Positions 61,044 through 64,000 of a DNA stretch of 64,000 bases are shown here, piece after piece (the stretch's first letter is position 1; every line of letters starts with the position of its first letter). A program made the translations under genes and the position numbers. Origin of the DNA: Clostridiales bacterium (GTDB lineage: Bacteria; Bacillota; Clostridia; Christensenellales; CAG-138). The notes beneath the pieces are model-generated. The model searched no databases. It had not been told where the DNA came from and saw only the letters and a list, made by a program, of their open reading frames with translations. The stretch covers positions 1-64,000 of the forward strand of contig JAILNX010000010.1 in assembly GCA_024691085.1 (NCBI GenBank). The letters run 5' to 3'.

Positions 61044-62131
61044 ATGAACGGAATAGAGAAAACGATCTCAAACGTGATCAATAAAGCGTATAAGAACAGG
61101 TATCAAAGGTACTTCTACAAAGAGCTTAAGGGCTATCAGAACAAAGCCGTGATCCCCGTAAAGGAGTTGTCGGCCGAGCAGAAGAAGGCGATCAAAGAGT
61201 ACTATGCCGGATTCGGCATCAAGGATATCAGACCCGACTGGCACAGGTATATTTACAGTATCACGGGAGAGTTCTCTCCCAGGATGATCCCCGAGGATCT
61301 GTTCCACAACGTTCTTGAGCGGGTCTACAACGTCAAGGGCCTCGGCGGATGGGAAGACAAGGCGTTTATGCCGTTCATACTGAAAGACGTCAGATTCCCG
61401 GAGACCGTCTGCTTCCGGGTAAACGGCTATTACTTTGACAGCAAAAGGAACATGATCTCCAAGGAAGAGGCAATGTCCATGATCGGAGACTGCGAAAGCG
61501 CGGGCGCGAAACCGACTCTGGCGTCGGGAGGCGGCAGAGGCGTAATGAAGGTCGATCCCGCTCACCCGGAAGAAGTACCCAAGGCCATGGGCTGATCAAG
61601 CTTCATCGTCCAGAAGACCATCGTACAGAGTCCCGAGACGGCGGCGTTCAATCCCTCGTCCGTAAACACCGAAAGGTGCTGAGCTTCATGTTCAAGGGCG
61701 AGGTGCATATCCTGTCCGCTCATATGCGTGTCGGAGCTCCAGGCGCGCTGACGGATAACGCGAGCGGTGGAAAGGTGTATATCTTCGGAATATCGGAGGA
61801 CGGACAGACCGGCGAATACGGCGTCAACCTTTTCGGAAAGAAAACGCTTAACGATTTCTACGGCGAACCCATAAAGGGAAGAAAGCTCTCTCATCACGGC
61901 GAGATCTGCGAGATCATCAAAAAAGCGCACAGATCGTTCCCGTACTTCGGGTTTATGTCGTGGGACTTCTGCGTCAACGACAAGGACGAGCCCGTTCTGA
62001 TCGAATACAATACCGGATCTCCCGAGGCGCTCGCTTATCAGATAACGACAGGGCCGCTGTTCGGAGATATGACGGACGAAGTCCTTTCCGATGCAGCGTC
62101 AAAGATGGGCAGGATCAGGTATTTTAAATAA
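61044..62131 (+). pseudogene. Broken ATP-grasp gene (sugar-transfer-associated type)
   Basis: Paralogue of the two following genes, interrupted twice. Frame 1 runs MNGIEKTISNVINK to VPKAMG and hits TGA at 61593-61595. The same frame then continues with recognisable family sequence (SSFIVQKTIVQSPETAAFNP, then SSVNT). At about 61670 a -1 frameshift is needed to reach the last part from 61671 on (RKVLSFMFKGEVHILSAHMR to GPLFGDMTDEVLS). The matching region of the neighbour reads FVAQRLLKQHPDLARINKDS. Decay or a sequence error are both possible. Confidence 0.75.
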
Positions 62132-62183
62132 TTAACGCCATATACGGATGAAATATCCGTCTAAGATATTGGAGGCATAATCA

Positions 62184-63284
62184 ATGAAACAAACCGGCGC
62201 GTCTTCAAAAAAATCCACTGTGGATAAACTGAAGGTCTTTTACCGCAAACACATTCTTGATAGAAAGCTGGCTAAAGAGGAGGAGGATAAGATCCTCCCG
62301 AGACTCAGAAGCATCGGCGGCGGCTATAACGGAAGCAATGCCGAGTATAAGGACGTCGTGCTGAAATACTGGAGCAGATACGGTCTCAAGCCTCATAAGT
62401 GCTGGTACGACCTCTACTGCGCGGGTAAGGACTCGTACGACCCGAGGTACATACCCAATCATATCTGGCTTTACAGCGTGATCCCTCATTTCAACAGGCT
62501 TGATTATCGCTTTGCCTACGCGGACAAGGGCATGTACAGCCGCTTCCTGCCGGGTGTGAAAAAACCCGAGACCGTCGTGAAAAACATCGCGGGGCTTTTC
62601 TATAACGGCGACGGTGACGAGCTCATCACGAGGAAAGAGGCGAAGGCGCTTATTCTTAACGAGGAGCACCTCATTCTGAAGCCCTCTCTTGACTCCTACG
62701 GCGGACACGGCATCGTCTTTTATGACCGCGATAAAGCGGAGGATTTCGATTTGGACCGCGTTATCGACGGCTACAAGAACGGCTTCGTCGCGCAGAGGCT
62801 TTTAAAGCAGCATCCGGATCTTGCGCGAATAAACAAGGATTCGGTCAATTCCATCCGCGTGATCTCGTTCCGCTTCAAGGGCGAGGTCCACATCCTTTCC
62901 ACCGTTCTGAGGATGGGCGTCTCCGGCGCGAGGGTCGACAACACCACCGCGGGCGGATGCGCGTGTCCCATTAAGCAGGACGGATGGCTCGTCGAGAAGG
63001 CGGTAAACCGCAAGTCCGAGTGGACGGACAGGCACGAGACGAGCGGCATCCTTTACAAGGATATCAGAGTCCCCAACTTTGAGGGGATCATCGAGGCTGC
63101 GAAAAAAACGCACGGGCTCATGGCGAACTTTAACCTTATCGGCTGGGACTTCTCGGTCGACGAATCGGGCGATCCCGTGCTTATCGAATATAACCTTATG
63201 CCGGAGCAGAACCAGATCAGCTGCGGCCCGACCTTCGGCGATATTACCGACAAGGTGCTCGACGAAGTATTCCTCGGAAAGTAG
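62184..63284 (+). CDS. ATP-grasp protein, sugar-transfer-associated type
   Basis: A 366-residue protein of the sugar-transfer-associated ATP-grasp family. N-terminal helical part (residues 1-110, including YNGSNAEYKDVVLKYWSRYG), then the ATP-grasp lobe HLILKPSLDSYGGHGIVFY near 155, KDSVNSIRVISFRFKGEVHI near 215 and metal-binding PVLIEYNLMPEQNQ near 335. Family members sit in capsule loci and are thought to ligate sugars or amino acids. It is an intact paralogue of the broken gene upstream and of the partial gene downstream. Confidence 0.85.
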   Translation: MKQTGASSKKSTVDKLKVFYRKHILDRKLAKEEEDKILPRLRSIGGGYNGSNAEYKDVVLKYWSRYGLKPHKCWYDLYCAGKDSYDPRYIPNHIWLYSVIPHFNRLDYRFAYADKGMYSRFLPGVKKPETVVKNIAGLFYNGDGDELITRKEAKALILNEEHLILKPSLDSYGGHGIVFYDRDKAEDFDLDRVIDGYKNGFVAQRLLKQHPDLARINKDSVNSIRVISFRFKGEVHILSTVLRMGVSGARVDNTTAGGCACPIKQDGWLVEKAVNRKSEWTDRHETSGILYKDIRVPNFEGIIEAAKKTHGLMANFNLIGWDFSVDESGDPVLIEYNLMPEQNQISCGPTFGDITDKVLDEVFLGK

Positions 63285-63323
63285 AACCTATTAATTCGAA
63301 AATCATTAGAAAGAGGTATTTGT

Positions 63324-64000
63324 ATGATCAATCCCCGTTCGAAATTTGTAGATTTCGTTGCGAAAACCAAATCCGTTTACCACAATCTTGTCAACAACAG
63401 GATCCTCTCGAAAAAAGAGGCCAAGAAGATCAAGAACAGGCTGAAGACCATAGGCGGCGGTTATAACGGAAGCAATCAAGAATACAAGGATGTCGTCCTC
63501 AAGTACTGGAAAAAGTATAAAAAGCGCCCCGAGAAGTGCTGGTACGATCTCTATTGCTTAGGGGAAAAGTCCTATGATCCGAGGTATATCCCCAACTCGA
63601 TCTGGCTTATCAACGTTCTGGAGCATTTCAACGATCCTGCTGAGCGCTTCGCTTATACGAACAAGGGAATGTACAGCCATTTCATGCCGAAGATCAAGAA
63701 GCCGGAGACCGTCGTAAAGAATATCGCCGGGTATTATTTCGACGGAGACGGCGACAACCTTATTACCGAGGAGGAGGCAAGGCGCCTTATCCTTCAGGAG
63801 GAGCACCTCATCTTCAAGCCCTCGCTTGAAACTTTCGGCGGTTCGGGCATCGTTTTCTATGACCGCGATAATGCCGAGAACTTCGACCTTGACGCTGTTC
63901 TGAAGAGACTGAAGAACGGCTTCGTGGCGCAGAGGCTTATAAAGCAGCACCCCGATCTCGCGAAGATCAACAAGGATTCCGTCAACTCGATCCGCGTCAT
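63324..64000 (+). CDS. ATP-grasp protein, sugar-transfer-associated type (partial)
   Basis: Open to the window edge: 225 codons without a stop, starting ATG at 63324 with AAAGAGG upstream. The protein (INPRSKFVDFVAKTKSVYHN, then YNGSNQEYKDVVLKYWKKY, FKPSLETFGGSGIVFYDRD and INKDSVNSIRV) is closely related over its whole length to the previous gene. The two clearly arose by duplication. The C-terminal part is outside the window. Confidence 0.88.
   Translation, partial: MINPRSKFVDFVAKTKSVYHNLVNNRILSKKEAKKIKNRLKTIGGGYNGSNQEYKDVVLKYWKKYKKRPEKCWYDLYCLGEKSYDPRYIPNSIWLINVLEHFNDPAERFAYTNKGMYSHFMPKIKKPETVVKNIAGYYFDGDGDNLITEEEARRLILQEEHLIFKPSLETFGGSGIVFYDRDNAENFDLDAVLKRLKNGFVAQRLIKQHPDLAKINKDSVNSIRV

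Noticed and set aside
1..64000. CRISPR array
   Set aside because: The only close direct repeats are the 36-bp pair at the left edge and those next to tRNA-Leu; there are no regularly spaced repeats and no cas genes.

Overview
The window looks like chromosomal DNA of an endospore-forming, anaerobic, moderately GC-rich member of the Clostridia, probably an uncultured gut-type lineage. The evidence is sporulation genes (spoVAC, an RsfA-like regulator, sigG, a BofA-family gene, SpoIIIE/FtsK), RNase Y, rubrerythrin plus rubredoxin, dockerin and DUF11 surface proteins, and AAGGAGG-type ribosome binding sites. Sigma-A promoters with TTGACA-like and TATAAT-like boxes spaced 16-18 bp are easy to find. 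No phage, IS element with transposase, rRNA operon or CRISPR array was seen. The only tRNA is a tRNA-Leu(CAA).

Layout. 1-1.5 kb: repeated hairpins, an RsfA-like gene and spoVAC. 1.6-5.7 kb: rny, a membrane-type dipeptidase, and a VTC-domain/DUF4956 pair. 5.7-15.7 kb (minus strand): PBP, then ftsK/spoIIIE, rimO, pgsA, pncC and recA, followed by a small repeat peptide and a radical SAM/SPASM enzyme that look like a peptide-maturation pair. 15.7-22.7 kb (minus): guaB with a GntR regulator; a secreted LRR-dockerin protein with two rRNA methyltransferases; rpsF-ssb-rpsR. 22.9-36.6 kb: mostly single genes (HutD, kinase-like, DNA glycosylase, DUF11 protein, HD, PI-PLC, UPF0371, FAD enzyme, sigG). 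A tRNA-Leu lies here, followed by 500 bp of duplicated tRNA ends and hairpins. 36.6-38 kb: a 259-bp element with terminal inverted repeats, then an ECF sigma/anti-sigma pair. 38-43.7 kb (minus): an operon ahcY-lipoprotein-bofA-mtnA-pnp-mtaD for recycling the SAM by-products methylthioadenosine and S-adenosylhomocysteine. 43.7-46 kb: a tetrahydrofolate riboswitch in front of a FolT-FolC fusion. 46-49.3 kb: a DUF362 ferredoxin, thioredoxin-rubrerythrin-rubredoxin, and an esterase. 49.4-64 kb: a surface glycopolymer locus that runs off the window.

The glycopolymer locus has UDP-glucose dehydrogenase, a PIG-L deacetylase, an initiating sugar transferase, two GT4 glycosyltransferases, two acyltransferases, a polymerase/ligase-like membrane protein and five ATP-grasp-type genes (one TupA-like, one of them broken). 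The combination suggests a uronic-acid polymer carrying amide-linked substituents.

The strongest candidates for something new are the recA-linked four-repeat peptide with its radical SAM enzyme, the ATP-grasp-rich glycan locus, the deaminase-based SAM salvage operon, the riboswitch-controlled FolT-FolC fusion, and two unexplained structured DNA elements (downstream of tRNA-Leu and upstream of the ECF sigma gene). All functions are inferred from reading the sequence; no database search was run.
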